From NCBI RefSeq assembly GCF_000647975.1, contig NZ_JFKE01000005.1:345938-409937 (forward strand): a DNA stretch of 64,000 nt. Direction: 5' to 3'. Source of the DNA: Actibacterium mucosum KCTC 23349 (lineage in GTDB: Bacteria > Pseudomonadota > Alphaproteobacteria > Rhodobacterales > Rhodobacteraceae). Numbering within the stretch: the stretch's first letter is position 1; each line of letters starts with the position of its first letter. Position numbers and translations under genes: made by a program. Positions 27,383 to 37,583 of this stretch are shown in pieces. The notes under the pieces are model-generated. The model was not told the DNA's origin, did not search any database, and worked only from the letters and a program-made list of their open reading frames with translations.

Positions 27383-29662
27383 TCAGCCGTAGTGGGCCAC
27401 CGGTGTACCAGCCAGCGCCGACAGGTTCAAAAGCCCGCGCGCCGTAACCGATTGCGTGGCGATATGGGCGCGGTTGCCCATGCCCATCAGGATCGGCCCC
27501 ACCTCCAACCCGCGCGCCCGCATTTTCAGCGTGTTGCGCACGGCCGAAGCTGCATCGGTATTGGCAAAGACCAGGACATTGGCCGCGCCGTTTATGCGGC
27601 TATCGGGGAAAATCCGCGCGCGCAGTTCGGCATCCAAAGCGGCGTCGGTGTGCATCTCGCCCTCATAGGCAAAATCCGGCGCCATATCGTCCAGTTGTTC
27701 CATCGCCCCGCGCATCAATAGCCCCGAACGCGTGTTCAGATTGCCAAACTGCGAATGTGAACACAGCGCGATATTGGGTGTCAGGCCAAAGCGGCGCACA
27801 TGGCGGGCCGCGCCAACTACCGTTTCGACGATCTGGTCGACAGTGGGTTCGGCATGTACATGGGTGTCGGCGATAAACAGCGGCCCATCTTCGAGGATCA
27901 TCAGGCTGAGCGCGCCCACCGGGTGCAGCCCGTCACGCGCCAGAACCTGGCTGATATAGTTCAGGTGCCAGCCGTATTGACCAAACGTGCCGCAGATCAT
28001 GCTGTCGGCCTCGCCGCGATGTACCATGACGGCGGCGATGGCCGTGGTGTTGGTGCGCATGATGGCCTTGGCCAGATCAGGCGTTACACCCTTGCGCGCC
28101 ATAAGCTGATGGTATGTGCCCCAATAGTCGCGGTATCGCGGGTCGTTTTCGGGGTTCACCAGTTCAAAATGCGTGCCGGGTCGAATCGTCAGGCCGGCGC
28201 GTTCGCACCGGGATTCGATCACTTCGGGACGACCGATCAGGATCGGGCGGTCGGTGGTTTCCTCGATCATCGCCTGCGCGGCACGCAACACGCGCTCGTC
28301 TTCGCCCTCGGCAAAAACAATGTTGCGCTCGGCCTGCGCGGCGGCGGCAAAGACCGGGCGCATGATCAGCGCTGACCGGAAGACCGAACCTTCAAGCTGT
28401 GCCATGTAGGCATCAAGGTCTTCCAACGGTCGCTGGGCCACGCCGGACTCCATCGCGGCCTTGGCCACGGCACCGGCGACCACGTTGATCAGGCGCGGGT
28501 CAAACGGTTTGGGGATCAGGTAATCGGCGCCAAAGGTAAGCTGCTCGCCCTGATAGGCGGCGGCGGCCTCGGCGCTGGTGGTGGCGCGGGCCAGTTCGGC
28601 AATGCCTGACACGCAGGCCAGCTGCATCTGGTCGTTGATCTCGGTCGCGCCCACATCCAGCGCCCCGCGGAAGATGAAGGGGAAACACAGAACGTTGTTC
28701 ACCTGGTTCGGAAAATCCGACCGGCCGGTGGCGATGATTGCATCCGGGGCCACGGCGCGGGCGTCCTCGGGCATGATCTCGGGCGTGGGGTTGGCCAGGG
28801 CAAAGATGATCGGCTGCGCCGCCATTTTTTCCACCATCGACGGTTTCAGCACGCCGGGGCCCGACAGGCCCAGGAACAGATCCGCCCCTTCGATCACGTC
28901 ATCCAGCGTGCGCAGATCGCTGGGCTGGGCGTAATCGGCCTTTTGCGGCGTCATCTCTTCGGTCCGGCCTTCGTGGACCAGCCCGGCAATGTCGCAGAGC
29001 CAGACGTTTTCGCGTTTCACCCCCAGCTTCAGCAGCATGTTCAGGCAGGCGATGCCCGCCGCCCCGCCGCCGGTCGACACCACCTTGATGTCTTCGAACT
29101 TCTTGCCTGCCACGCGCAGCGCGTTGGTGGCGGCGGCGCCCACCACGATGGCGGTGCCGTGCTGATCATCGTGGAACACCGGAATGCCCATCCGCTCGCG
29201 GCAGATCCTTTCGACCACAAAACAATCGGGCGCCTTGATATCCTCGAGGTTGATGGCCCCGAACGAGGGTTCCAGAGCGCAGACAATCTCGGCCAGTTTC
29301 TCGGGGTCGGCCTCGTCCACCTCGATGTCGAAACAGTCGATATTGGCGAATTTCTTGAACAGAACCGCCTTGCCTTCCATCACCGGTTTCGAGGCCAGCG
29401 CCCCGATATTGCCCAGCCCCAGAACCGCCGAGCCGTTCGACACCACCGCCACAAGATTACCGCGCGCGGTGTATTGGGCGGCGGTCTGGGCGTCGTTCTT
29501 GATCTCGATACAGGCTTCGGCCACGCCAGGGGAATAGGCCAGGCTCAGGTCACGTCCGTTCGCCATTGGCTTGGTCGCGCGGATCTCGAGCTTACCGGGC
29601 TTGGGCGTTGCATGGTATTTCAGCGCCGCAGCGCGGGCGTTCGTGGCGTTGTCTTCGGACAT
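27383..29662 (-). CDS. maeB: NADP-type malic enzyme with phosphotransacetylase-like C domain
   Basis: 759 residues. The N-terminal ~430 are malic enzyme ([41 protein letters not shown]); the C-terminal ~330 resemble phosphate acetyltransferase and in MaeB proteins act in allosteric control rather than catalysis. Decarboxylates malate to pyruvate with NADP. The TAGTTTAA-TG-TTAAACTA dyad lies 18 bases upstream of its start codon and probably overlaps its promoter. Confidence 0.96.
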   Translation of the reverse strand: MSEDNATNARAAALKYHATPKPGKLEIRATKPMANGRDLSLAYSPGVAEACIEIKNDAQTAAQYTARGNLVAVVSNGSAVLGLGNIGALASKPVMEGKAVLFKKFANIDCFDIEVDEADPEKLAEIVCALEPSFGAINLEDIKAPDCFVVERICRERMGIPVFHDDQHGTAIVVGAAATNALRVAGKKFEDIKVVSTGGGAAGIACLNMLLKLGVKRENVWLCDIAGLVHEGRTEEMTPQKADYAQPSDLRTLDDVIEGADLFLGLSGPGVLKPSMVEKMAAQPIIFALANPTPEIMPEDARAVAPDAIIATGRSDFPNQVNNVLCFPFIFRGALDVGATEINDQMQLACVSGIAELARATTSAEAAAAYQGEQLTFGADYLIPKPFDPRLINVVAGAVAKAAMESGVAQRPLEDLDAYMAQLEGSVFRSALIMRPVFAAAAQAERNIVFAEGEDERVLRAAQAMIEETTDRPILIGRPEVIESRCERAGLTIRPGTHFELVNPENDPRYRDYWGTYHQLMARKGVTPDLAKAIMRTNTTAIAAVMVHRGEADSMICGTFGQYGWHLNYISQVLARDGLHPVGALSLMILEDGPLFIADTHVHAEPTVDQIVETVVGAARHVRRFGLTPNIALCSHSQFGNLNTRSGLLMRGAMEQLDDMAPDFAYEGEMHTDAALDAELRARIFPDSRINGAANVLVFANTDAASAVRNTLKMRARGLEVGPILMGMGNRAHIATQSVTARGLLNLSALAGTPVAHYG

Positions 29663-29680
29663 AATTCCCCCGAAATGAAT

Positions 29681-29698
29681 TAGTTTAATGTTAAACTA
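29681..29698. promoter_or_regulatory. Perfect 8-bp dyad upstream of maeB
   Basis: TAGTTTAA-TG-TTAAACTA is an exact inverted repeat with a 2-base centre, the form bound by MarR- or GntR-type dimers. It lies 18 bases 5' of the maeB start, between the divergent maeB and cdd. No regulator gene is adjacent. Confidence 0.6.
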
Positions 29699-29854
29699 TC
29701 CCCTGCGGCATACGCGTGCCACGGCACTGTGGCAAGGGGGCGATTGGTAGAAATTCCGTGGAAATTGTCGCAACGAAACATGTTAGCGTCAACGCTCGAT
29801 GCCTTGCATCGCCGCGCGGGCGGCTTCACAGTGGATCAAAAGGAGTTTCCCGTC

Positions 29855-30247
29855 ATGAGTCTGATCGAAGCCGCCGCCAAAACCCGCGAAAACGCCCATG
29901 CGCCGTATTCGAACTTCAAGGTTGGTGCGGCCGTGCGAACCGTTGACGGCACCGTCTATACCGGCTGCAACGTGGAAAACGTGGCCTATCCCGAAGGCAC
30001 CTGCGCCGAGGCCGGGGCCATCGCGGCCATGTGCGCGGCGGGCGAATACCAGATCGCCGAGGTGGCGGTGATTGCCGACAGCCCCGACCCCGTGCCGCCC
30101 TGTGGCGGGTGCCGCCAGAAGCTGGCCGAATTTGCGGCGGGTGACGTGACGGTCACGATGGCCACCACCGACGGCAAGACCAAAACCGTGACAGTGGCCG
30201 ACCTGTTGCCCGGCGCGTTTGACGCGGGCCATATGGACCGGACCTGA
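29855..30247 (+). CDS. cdd: Cytidine deaminase
   Basis: 130 residues, homotetramer type. Zinc and catalytic motifs TCAEAGAIAAM and PPCGGCRQ; APYSNFKVGAA at the N terminus. Deaminates cytidine and deoxycytidine. AAAGGAG precedes ATG 29855, which also matches the family start. First gene of a salvage operon; deoA follows after 6 bases. Confidence 0.95.
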   Translation: MSLIEAAAKTRENAHAPYSNFKVGAAVRTVDGTVYTGCNVENVAYPEGTCAEAGAIAAMCAAGEYQIAEVAVIADSPDPVPPCGGCRQKLAEFAAGDVTVTMATTDGKTKTVTVADLLPGAFDAGHMDRT

Positions 30248-30253
30248 GGCGCC

Positions 30254-31561
30254 ATGGACACCCGACAGATCATCGCCGCGAAACGGGATGGCAAGGCGCT
30301 GCCCGATGCCGCGATCCGGGATTTTGCCGCTGGGCTGGCCGATGGGCGTGTCAGTGACGCGCAAGCGGGTGCCTTTGCCATGGCGGTGCTGCTGAACGGC
30401 ATGTCCGAGGGCGAGCGCGTTGCCCTGACCACCGCGATGCGCGACAGCGGCGCGGTGATGGCGTGGGACGTGCCGGGCCCGGTGCTGGACAAGCATTCCA
30501 CCGGCGGGGTGGGTGATTGCGTCTCGCTGGTACTGGCCCCGGCGCTGGCGGCCTGCGGGGCTTATGTGCCGATGATCTCGGGCCGCGGGCTGGGCCATAC
30601 GGGCGGCACGCTGGACAAGCTGGAGGCGATACCCGGCCTGCGCGCCGAATTGCCGACGGACCGTTTGCAGGACCTTGTGGGGCGCATCGGCTGCGCGATT
30701 GTCAGCGCCTCGTCTGATGTGGCCCCGGCCGACAAGCGGCTTTATGCGATTCGCGACGTGACCGGCACGGTGGAAAGCGTACCGCTGATCACCGCGTCGA
30801 TCCTGTCCAAGAAGCTGGCCGAGGGGCTGGGCGGGCTGGTGCTGGACGTCAAGGTTGGCTCGGGCGCGTTTATGACGGACATGGCGCAGGCGCGCGATCT
30901 GGCCGCCGCCCTGGTGGGCACGGCGCGCGGTGCGGGCTGCCCGACGCAGGCGCTGATCACCGATATGGACCAGCCGCTGGTGCCATCGGCGGGCAACGCG
31001 CTGGAGGTGATCGAGGTGATGCAGGTGCTGACGGGCGATCCCGGCGGGCAGGCGCTGGCCGAGCTGTGCCGGGCGCTGGGTGGGACGTTGCTGCATCTGG
31101 GGGGGCTGGCCGACAGCGTGCAGGATGGCGCCTCGAAGATCGGGCAGGCGGTGCAAAGCGGCGCGGCGGCCGAGATTTTTGGCGACATGGTGGCCGAACT
31201 GGGTGGCCCGATGGATTTTGTGGAAAACTGGCGCGACCGGCTGCCGGCCGCGCGGGTGATGCGCCCGGTGATGGCCGGGCAGGCCGGGGTGGTCGAAGCC
31301 ATCGATGGCCAGTCGCTGGGCATGAGCGTTGTGGGCCTGGGCGGCGGGCGGCTGCGGGACGGCGACAAGATCGACCCGTCGGTGGGTCTGTCCGGGCTGC
31401 TGCCACTGGGCGAAGTTGTAGCACCTGATACACCGCTGGCCATGGTGCACGCCGCAGATGGCGACGCCGCGGCCAAGGCCGAGGCCGCCGTGCGCGCGGC
31501 CTATACCGTGGGGGACACCCATCCGGCGATCCCGCCGCTGATCCGCGAAAGGATCACCTGA
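30254..31561 (+). CDS. deoA: Thymidine phosphorylase
   Basis: 435 residues. DKHSTGGVGDCVSLVLAP is the phosphate/substrate signature, followed by SGRGLGHTGGTLDKLEAIPG; KVGSGAFM near the middle. Splits thymidine and deoxyuridine into base and deoxyribose-1-phosphate, which DeoB then isomerises. Stop and deoB start share one base (TGATG). Confidence 0.96.
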   Translation: MDTRQIIAAKRDGKALPDAAIRDFAAGLADGRVSDAQAGAFAMAVLLNGMSEGERVALTTAMRDSGAVMAWDVPGPVLDKHSTGGVGDCVSLVLAPALAACGAYVPMISGRGLGHTGGTLDKLEAIPGLRAELPTDRLQDLVGRIGCAIVSASSDVAPADKRLYAIRDVTGTVESVPLITASILSKKLAEGLGGLVLDVKVGSGAFMTDMAQARDLAAALVGTARGAGCPTQALITDMDQPLVPSAGNALEVIEVMQVLTGDPGGQALAELCRALGGTLLHLGGLADSVQDGASKIGQAVQSGAAAEIFGDMVAELGGPMDFVENWRDRLPAARVMRPVMAGQAGVVEAIDGQSLGMSVVGLGGGRLRDGDKIDPSVGLSGLLPLGEVVAPDTPLAMVHAADGDAAAKAEAAVRAAYTVGDTHPAIPPLIRERIT

Positions 31562-32754
31562 TGGCCCGTGTTTTCCTTGTGGTGATGGATTCGGTCGGCT
31601 GTGGCGGAGCACCCGACGCCGACGCGTTTTTCAACGGTGATCTGCCGGATTCCGGGGCCAACACGCTTGCACATATCGCACAATTCTGTGCCGATGGCCG
31701 TGCCGAAAACGGGCGTAGCGGGCCGTTGCGATTACACAATCTCGACAATCTGGGGTTGAGCGCTTCGGTGCGCCTCGCCTCGGGTGTGTCACTGGCCGAA
31801 ATGGGCGCCAAGCCGCAGGGACTGTGGGGCGCCGCAACCGAGATTTCGCCCGGCAAGGACACGCCCTCGGGCCACTGGGAACTGGCCGGGGTGCCTGTGC
31901 CATGGGACTGGCACTATTTTCCAAACGTGCCGGATTGTTTTCCGCAAGAGGTGGTGGATGCCGCCTGTGCGGCTGCGGGCACCGATGCGGTCCTTGGCAG
32001 ATGCCACGCTTCGGGCACCGAGATTATCGCGCGGCTGGGGGCCGAGCACCTGAAATCCGGGGCGCCGATTTGTTACACCTCGGCCGACAGCGTGTTCCAG
32101 ATCGCCGCGCATGAAGAGGTGTTTGGGCTGGACCGGCTGCTGAACATGTGCCGCACCCTGGCGCCGATGCTGCACGACATGCGCGTGGGCCGGGTGATTG
32201 CGCGGCCCTTTGTCGGAGACGCCGAAACCGGGTTTACGCGTACCGCTAACCGCCGCGATTTTGCCATCGCCCCGCCGGCCGACACGATCTGCGACATCGT
32301 GCAAAAGGCCGGGCGCAAGGTGCATGCGGTGGGCAAGATAGGCGACATCTTTTCGATGCGCGGGATCGACAGCGTGGTCAAAGGCGACGACGCGGCGCTG
32401 ATGGGTCATCTGCTGAATGCCGTGCATGAGATGCCCGACGGCAGCCTGACCTTCGCCAATTTCGTTGAGTTTGACAGCCTCTACGGTCATCGGCGCGACG
32501 TGTCGGGCTATGCTCGCGCGCTGGAATGGTTCGACGCGCAGCTGCCTGCCCTTTTCGCCGCGATGCGACCCGGTGACCTGATGATTTTCACAGCCGATCA
32601 TGGCAATGACCCGACCTGGCCGGGCACGGATCACACGCGCGAACGCGTGCCGGTTCTGGCCCATGGCGTGGGGCGGCGCGATCTGGGCCTGATCGGGTTT
32701 ACCGACGTGGCGACGCTGGCGCTGGACCATCTGGGAGTAACAAGAGACCAATGA
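31561..32754 (+). CDS. deoB: Phosphopentomutase
   Basis: 397 residues of the alkaline phosphatase superfamily. Metal/phosphate motifs VVMDSVGCGGAPDA at the N terminus, DTPSGHWELAG, VGKIGDIF and TADHGNDPTWPGTDHTRE. Converts (deoxy)ribose-1-phosphate to the 5-phosphate. Overlaps add by ATGA. I see no deoC in the window. Confidence 0.97.
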   Translation: MARVFLVVMDSVGCGGAPDADAFFNGDLPDSGANTLAHIAQFCADGRAENGRSGPLRLHNLDNLGLSASVRLASGVSLAEMGAKPQGLWGAATEISPGKDTPSGHWELAGVPVPWDWHYFPNVPDCFPQEVVDAACAAAGTDAVLGRCHASGTEIIARLGAEHLKSGAPICYTSADSVFQIAAHEEVFGLDRLLNMCRTLAPMLHDMRVGRVIARPFVGDAETGFTRTANRRDFAIAPPADTICDIVQKAGRKVHAVGKIGDIFSMRGIDSVVKGDDAALMGHLLNAVHEMPDGSLTFANFVEFDSLYGHRRDVSGYARALEWFDAQLPALFAAMRPGDLMIFTADHGNDPTWPGTDHTRERVPVLAHGVGRRDLGLIGFTDVATLALDHLGVTRDQ

Positions 32755-33737
32755 AAAACCTGCCCAAAATTGAACTGCACCACCATATCGAAGGCGCGGC
32801 ACCGCCGTCGTTCATTCGCGACCTGGCCAAGCGAAAATCGGTTGATATTTCAAAGGTTTTCGATGAAAGCGGCGGCTATGCCTTCACCGATTTCTGGCAC
32901 TTTCTGCAGGTTTACGAGGCCGCGACTTCGGTGCTGCAGACCCCGCAGGATTACCACGACCTGACCTTGGCCGTACTGCAGGCCGGGGCCGAGCATGGGG
33001 TGATTTACACCGAAAGCTTCATTTCGCCGGATTTCTGCGGCGGTGGCGACGTGGATGCGTGGCGCGATTATCTGGCGGCGATCGAGGCGGCGGCCAACAC
33101 GGCCACGCGCGACTTTGGCGCTCAAATGCGGTGCATCGTGACCCCGGTGCGCCATTTCGGGCCGGACAAGGCGCGCGCCTCGGCGCTGTGCGCGGCGGAA
33201 ACCGTGGGCGAATTCGTGGTGGGGCTGGGCATGGGCGGCGACGAGAAGGCCGGCAAACCGGCCGATTTCGCCTATGCGTTCGACATGGCGCGCGAGGCCG
33301 GGTTGCACCTGACCGCCCATGCCGGCGAGTGGGGTGGCCCCGCCAGTGTGCGCGCGGTGATCGACGATCTGCGGGTGGAACGCGTGGGCCACGGGGTGCG
33401 CGCCATCGAAGACCCGGCGCTGGTCGACGATCTGGCGGAACGCGGCATCGTGCTGGAGGTGTGTCCGGGGTCCAACGTGGCGCTGGGTGTTTACCAAACC
33501 TGGGCCGATCACCCGATCAGCAAACTGATGGAGCGCGGCGTGAAGGTGACCGTGTCCACCGACGACCCGCCGTTCTTCCACACCACGATGACCGCCGAAT
33601 ACGAGAACCTTGCGCGCCATCAGGATTGGGGCGGCAGCGAATTTGCCACTGTGAATGCCGTTGCGGTGGACGCCGCTTTCTGCGATGCCGAGACCAAAGA
33701 CGCACTGCGTCAGAAACTGGAGGGGGCCTATGACTGA
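32751..33737 (+). CDS. add: Adenosine deaminase
   Basis: 328 residues. Zinc ligands in [15 protein letters not shown], catalytic region [13 protein letters not shown], and [17 protein letters not shown] at the C-terminal side. Adenosine/deoxyadenosine to (deoxy)inosine; an adenine deaminase role is the less likely alternative because HAGE context fits Add. Overlaps upp by 8 bases. Confidence 0.93.
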   Translation: MKNLPKIELHHHIEGAAPPSFIRDLAKRKSVDISKVFDESGGYAFTDFWHFLQVYEAATSVLQTPQDYHDLTLAVLQAGAEHGVIYTESFISPDFCGGGDVDAWRDYLAAIEAAANTATRDFGAQMRCIVTPVRHFGPDKARASALCAAETVGEFVVGLGMGGDEKAGKPADFAYAFDMAREAGLHLTAHAGEWGGPASVRAVIDDLRVERVGHGVRAIEDPALVDDLAERGIVLEVCPGSNVALGVYQTWADHPISKLMERGVKVTVSTDDPPFFHTTMTAEYENLARHQDWGGSEFATVNAVAVDAAFCDAETKDALRQKLEGAYD

Positions 33738-34362
33738 CCATTTGACCGTTGTCGATCACCCGTTGGTGCAACACAAACTGACGCAAATGCGGGACAAGGA
33801 CACCTCGACCGCAGGGTTCCGGCGCTTGCTGCGCGAAATCTCGCACCTGCTGGCCTACGAGGTGACGCGCGGGCTTGAGATGACAACGCAAGAGGTCGAG
33901 ACACCTCTGCAAACCATCGACGCGCCGGTTCTGGCAGGCAAAAAGCTGGCACTGATCTCGATCCTGCGGGCGGGCAATGGCCTGTTGGACGGTATTCTGG
34001 ACCTGATCCCCGGCGCACGGGTGGGGTTCGTGGGGCTTTACCGCGACGAAGAGACCCTGCAACCGGTGCAATACTACTTCAAGGTTCCCGAGAACCTTGA
34101 GGATCGGCTGGTGATCGCCGTGGACCCGATGCTGGCCACCGGCAATTCGTCCGCCGCCGCGATTGACCTGCTGAAAGAGGCCGGGGCGACGAATATCCGG
34201 TTCCTTTGCCTGCTGGCTGCCCCGGAAGGGATCGCGCGCATGCGCGATGCGCATCCCGACGTACCAATCGTCACAGCATCTGTGGATGAGAAGCTGAACG
34301 AGCATGGATATATTGTTCCGGGCCTAGGAGATGCGGGCGACCGCATGTTCGGTACAAAATAA
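33730..34362 (+). CDS. upp: Uracil phosphoribosyltransferase
   Basis: 210 residues. [23 protein letters not shown], the PRPP-binding [18 protein letters not shown] and the C-terminal [16 protein letters not shown] define Upp. Converts uracil plus PRPP to UMP. Last gene of cdd-deoA-deoB-add-upp. The start at 33730 lies inside add in another frame. Confidence 0.96.
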   Translation: MTDHLTVVDHPLVQHKLTQMRDKDTSTAGFRRLLREISHLLAYEVTRGLEMTTQEVETPLQTIDAPVLAGKKLALISILRAGNGLLDGILDLIPGARVGFVGLYRDEETLQPVQYYFKVPENLEDRLVIAVDPMLATGNSSAAAIDLLKEAGATNIRFLCLLAAPEGIARMRDAHPDVPIVTASVDEKLNEHGYIVPGLGDAGDRMFGTK

Positions 34363-34428
34363 AGTAGTTTTCACTTTACGGATTGTGTCCAATCCGGCAT
34401 CATTACCCCATATTTTGTGGGGATAGTG

Positions 34429-35643
34429 ATGCAGGCGTGTAAAACACTGGTGTCTGCTGCGCTTTCGATGGTTTTGGTTACAGGCATTGCCGAAGCCCGC
34501 TCGTTGCAGAAAGACACCGGACCGGCGGAACAACCGCCGGCCACCTACACTGGGAAGCAGTATGTGGATTCCCGTGGATGTGTGTATATCCGGGCCGGCT
34601 ATGCCGGTCTGGTTGAATGGGTGCCGCGCGTAACGCGCGACCGACAGGTCGTGTGCGGGCAGACACCAACCTTTGCCAAGAAAAAGCCGAAGGCGGCAGA
34701 GCAGCCTCGTGTGGCTGAACAGCCCAAGCCGGCTGCCAAGCCCAAGGTGAAGAAAGCCACCGTTGCGGCCACACCGACACCTGCGGCCAAGCCCAAGGCG
34801 AAGGCCAAGCCAGCAGCGGTTGCCGCGGCGCCGGCCAAACCGCAACTGCCGTCGGATGCTCAGGCCATGGCCCGGGCCGAACGTGGTGATGCCTGCAACG
34901 GTGCGCCAATCCTGTCGGCGCGGTATCTGGACAGCAAGCGGATCGGTGTGCGTTGTGGCAAGGTCGCGGCCCCTGTTGCGGTTGCCGTTGCAAAACCGGT
35001 CAAACCGGTCCCGACTGCGCGGCCGGCTACAACGTCGGTTGCGTCCGTGCCAACCGCACGTCCTGTTGTCCCACGTACAACCGTCCGCAATGCGGGCACC
35101 GCTGCGCCGCTGCGCCTGACGGTCACACAGCCACGCACCGCTGCGATCACGATCCCTGAAGGTTATGAACCCGCGTGGAGCGATGACCGCCTGAACCCGC
35201 AGCGTGGCAAGGGTACGGCGGCCGGTCAGGCCGCGATGGACCTTTTGTGGACCCAAACAGTGCCGCGCAAATTGATCGACGTGACCACCGGGCAGGACGT
35301 AACGCGCCGACTGTCGCATTTGGACTATCCCTATACCGATTACAGCGAACAACGCGTTGACCTGGGGCTGGCCCCGGTGCCGGCTGCAAAATCGCAACTG
35401 TCCACTAAGGCGCAGCCTCAGGGCAACCGGTTCATCCAGGTGGCCTTGTTTGGGCAACCGTCCAACACGCGCGCCGCCGTGGCCAAGCTGCAGGCGCTGG
35501 GCCTGCCGGTCACGCTGAAGAAAAAGACGTCGAAAGGGCGTGTGCTGGAACAGTTGATGGCCGGGCCATTAACCGACGCTGCCGTGGCACAAGCGCTGGC
35601 ACAGATTAAACGCGCGGGGTTCCGCGACGCCTATCTGCGCTGA
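34429..35643 (+). CDS. SPOR-domain envelope protein
   Basis: About 404 residues. An N-terminal signal peptide (LVSAALSMVLVTGIAEA) is followed by a small conserved segment with paired cysteines (GCVYIRAGYAGLVEWVPRV and VVCG), a Lys/Pro/Ala-rich linker of about 120 residues, and a C-terminal SPOR fold near 330-404 (RFIQVALFGQPSNTRAAVAKL). SPOR domains bind denuded peptidoglycan at division sites. ATG 34429 is preferred over in-frame GTG 34417 because GGGGA is correctly spaced. Not part of the salvage operon by function. Confidence 0.82.
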   Translation: MQACKTLVSAALSMVLVTGIAEARSLQKDTGPAEQPPATYTGKQYVDSRGCVYIRAGYAGLVEWVPRVTRDRQVVCGQTPTFAKKKPKAAEQPRVAEQPKPAAKPKVKKATVAATPTPAAKPKAKAKPAAVAAAPAKPQLPSDAQAMARAERGDACNGAPILSARYLDSKRIGVRCGKVAAPVAVAVAKPVKPVPTARPATTSVASVPTARPVVPRTTVRNAGTAAPLRLTVTQPRTAAITIPEGYEPAWSDDRLNPQRGKGTAAGQAAMDLLWTQTVPRKLIDVTTGQDVTRRLSHLDYPYTDYSEQRVDLGLAPVPAAKSQLSTKAQPQGNRFIQVALFGQPSNTRAAVAKLQALGLPVTLKKKTSKGRVLEQLMAGPLTDAAVAQALAQIKRAGFRDAYLR

Positions 35644-36663
35644 TCATTCTCCGCAGATACCTTGCAAGGTAATCCAGTCGCCATCGCTGATCAAAGCGGT
35701 GGCGTCTTTCGTTGCACCGGGGTCGGCCTCGATCAGGTCCAGTACTGTTTCGCCCGACGGGTCCACGGCAAAGGCGTATGGGCTGGCGGCGATACCTGCC
35801 TGCGTGAACAAGGTCAGCAGCGCGTCGGCCGGGGGGGATTCCATTGGGGCAGATACCAAAATCTCGGCGTATTGAGACAAGCTGTCTTCCGGCATCTCGC
35901 CGGTGGTCAGCAGGCGCAGCGTTGCCCAGATGGAGCTTTGCGACAGCAGCGCAAGCATAGGGTCCCGCGTGTTGGCCCGCGCTTGTTCCGCCAGAATGAA
36001 ACCGGCGACGATCTCGGGCTCTTCGTAATCTTCGACCACGGCGCGATTCAGCAGGATGCGTCCATCGGGCAGGTGCGCAGACACCGTGACGCCCGCGGGC
36101 AGCACGGTGATATCGCGCGATCCGCCGGGCAGCTTGGCGGTCAGGCGGCGCAGCGCGGCCATGCCCTGCGGGACCCGGCAGGCCGATCCGGATACCCGCC
36201 CGATTTGCGCCAGCATCCGGTCGCCCAGTTCGGTTCTTACCGGGTCCGGGACCACCCGCGCCGTGTGTTGCCGCAACGCGTTGGGCAGCCAGAAAACCGC
36301 AAGACCCACAACCGCCGCCACACCGCCCGCCATCAGCAACCCACGCAACCGGCCGTGATGCGGGCGCGACTTTTCGATGGCGGTCAGAACGCGGGTGATC
36401 GCCTCGACCATCTCGGGGTCTTCGATCTCCAGCTCTTCGTCCGCGTCTTCGCCCTCGGGCGTATAGATCGCGGGATGACCCTTTCCCGGATTGCGCCGCA
36501 CCAGCGCCGCCAATGACCAATGGGCCAATGCCACGTCATTGTTGTCCGAGATCACCAGGGACGCTTCCCCAAACGACACGATAACGTCGCGCCGTTGCGC
36601 GTCGCCACCCGGCCGCCAAATGCCGGGGCTTTCCAATCGCTGATACTCTTGCAGGGCGGTCAT
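35644..36663 (-). CDS. Membrane protein resembling an inactivated M48 peptidase
   Basis: 339 residues. A cytoplasmic N-terminal part with an acidic stretch (68-83) precedes one membrane helix (about 105-125). The rest lines up in order with the M48/TPR peptidase layout: VTVLPAGVTVSAHLPDGRIL corresponds to the strand before the active helix. But where HExxH is expected the sequence is ILAEQAR (223-229), and the later E-xx-AD zinc ligand region is also altered. So it looks like a peptidase fold without a zinc site. Reading frame extends further upstream, but that part overlaps the sulfotransferase gene on the other strand, so ATG 36663 is chosen. Confidence 0.7.
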   Translation of the reverse strand: MTALQEYQRLESPGIWRPGGDAQRRDVIVSFGEASLVISDNNDVALAHWSLAALVRRNPGKGHPAIYTPEGEDADEELEIEDPEMVEAITRVLTAIEKSRPHHGRLRGLLMAGGVAAVVGLAVFWLPNALRQHTARVVPDPVRTELGDRMLAQIGRVSGSACRVPQGMAALRRLTAKLPGGSRDITVLPAGVTVSAHLPDGRILLNRAVVEDYEEPEIVAGFILAEQARANTRDPMLALLSQSSIWATLRLLTTGEMPEDSLSQYAEILVSAPMESPPADALLTLFTQAGIAASPYAFAVDPSGETVLDLIEADPGATKDATALISDGDWITLQGICGE

Positions 36664-36759
36664 GTTGTTGCTTTTGGGCCCGGATTTACATGCTCTGAAC
36701 CTACCATAGCCCGCCATTGCGCCCGCGACAATCGGGGGCGGCTGGTCTAGAGTGCGGGC

Positions 36760-37422
36760 ATGATCATCTCGCCCGGCCGCAACTATGTTTTCGTGCATAT
36801 CCCAAAGACCGGGGGCACGGCGCTGTCTCTCGCGCTCGAGGGGCGGGCGATGGCCGACGATATCCTGATAGGTGACACGCCCAAGGCGCAACGGCGACGC
36901 GGGCGGATCAAGGGCCTGCACAGCGCAGGCCGGTTGTGGAAACACGCGCGGCTTGCCGATATCGAGGGGTTGGTCAGCGCCGAATGGATTGCGCAGGCTT
37001 TTGTTTTTACGCTGGTCCGAAACCCGTGGGATCGCGTGGTCAGCTATTACCATTGGCTGCGCATGCAAAGCTTTGACCACCCTGCGGTCAAGCTTGCCCG
37101 GGATCAGGATTTCAGCGGCTTCTTGAACCACCCCCATACGCGTCGATCGCTAGAGGCCGACAGCTATGGCCACTACGTCACCGCGCCCGACGGTACAGAA
37201 CGGGGGTGCTTTGTGCGGCTCGAGTATTTGGAACAGGACCTTGCACCGGTTTGGGACCACCTGGGGTTCAACCTGTGGCCGATTGCGCCAACCAATGCCT
37301 CGGATCGGCCACGCGACTATCGCACCGCCTATTCCGCGCCTGATTCTGAGCTTTTGGCCAAAATCTGTGCAGAAGACATCGCGCGCTTCGGATACAGCTT
37401 CGATCCCGACACCAATTGTTAA
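36760..37422 (+). CDS. Sulfotransferase family 2 protein
   Basis: 220 residues. The 5'-phosphosulfate-binding VFVHIPKTGGTALSLAL is at the N terminus and the 3'-phosphate-binding LVRNPWDRVVSYY near residue 85-98. Such proteins transfer sulfate from PAPS to carbohydrates or other acceptors. The acceptor is unknown; no PAPS-making gene is nearby. Single gene, divergent from the M48-like gene. Confidence 0.88.
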   Translation: MIISPGRNYVFVHIPKTGGTALSLALEGRAMADDILIGDTPKAQRRRGRIKGLHSAGRLWKHARLADIEGLVSAEWIAQAFVFTLVRNPWDRVVSYYHWLRMQSFDHPAVKLARDQDFSGFLNHPHTRRSLEADSYGHYVTAPDGTERGCFVRLEYLEQDLAPVWDHLGFNLWPIAPTNASDRPRDYRTAYSAPDSELLAKICAEDIARFGYSFDPDTNC

Positions 37423-37583
37423 CCATACGGCGCCAATTTCGCGATTTCCCAATTATTCTCCATTTCGGCCATGCGAATGCCACATTTCGGCCCGGATTTG
37501 GGCGAAAAGCGGTCGAGATGACACAATTAACTCTCCCTTAACGGGCCAGAAGGCTCGGCCGATAACCGCTAGGGAAGTTTGCC

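Noticed and set aside
25275..27392. 705-codon open frame on the plus strand opposite prpE
   Set aside because: Shadow of prpE; extends into spacers with no ribosome site.
34358..34379. TAAAGT/ACTTTA hairpin after upp
   Set aside because: AT-rich six-base stem without a T-tract on the plus strand; too weak to call a terminator.
36664..37137. N-terminal extension of the M48-like gene on the minus strand
   Set aside because: Overlaps the sulfotransferase gene on the other strand and has no conserved features; ATG 36663 gives a natural N terminus.
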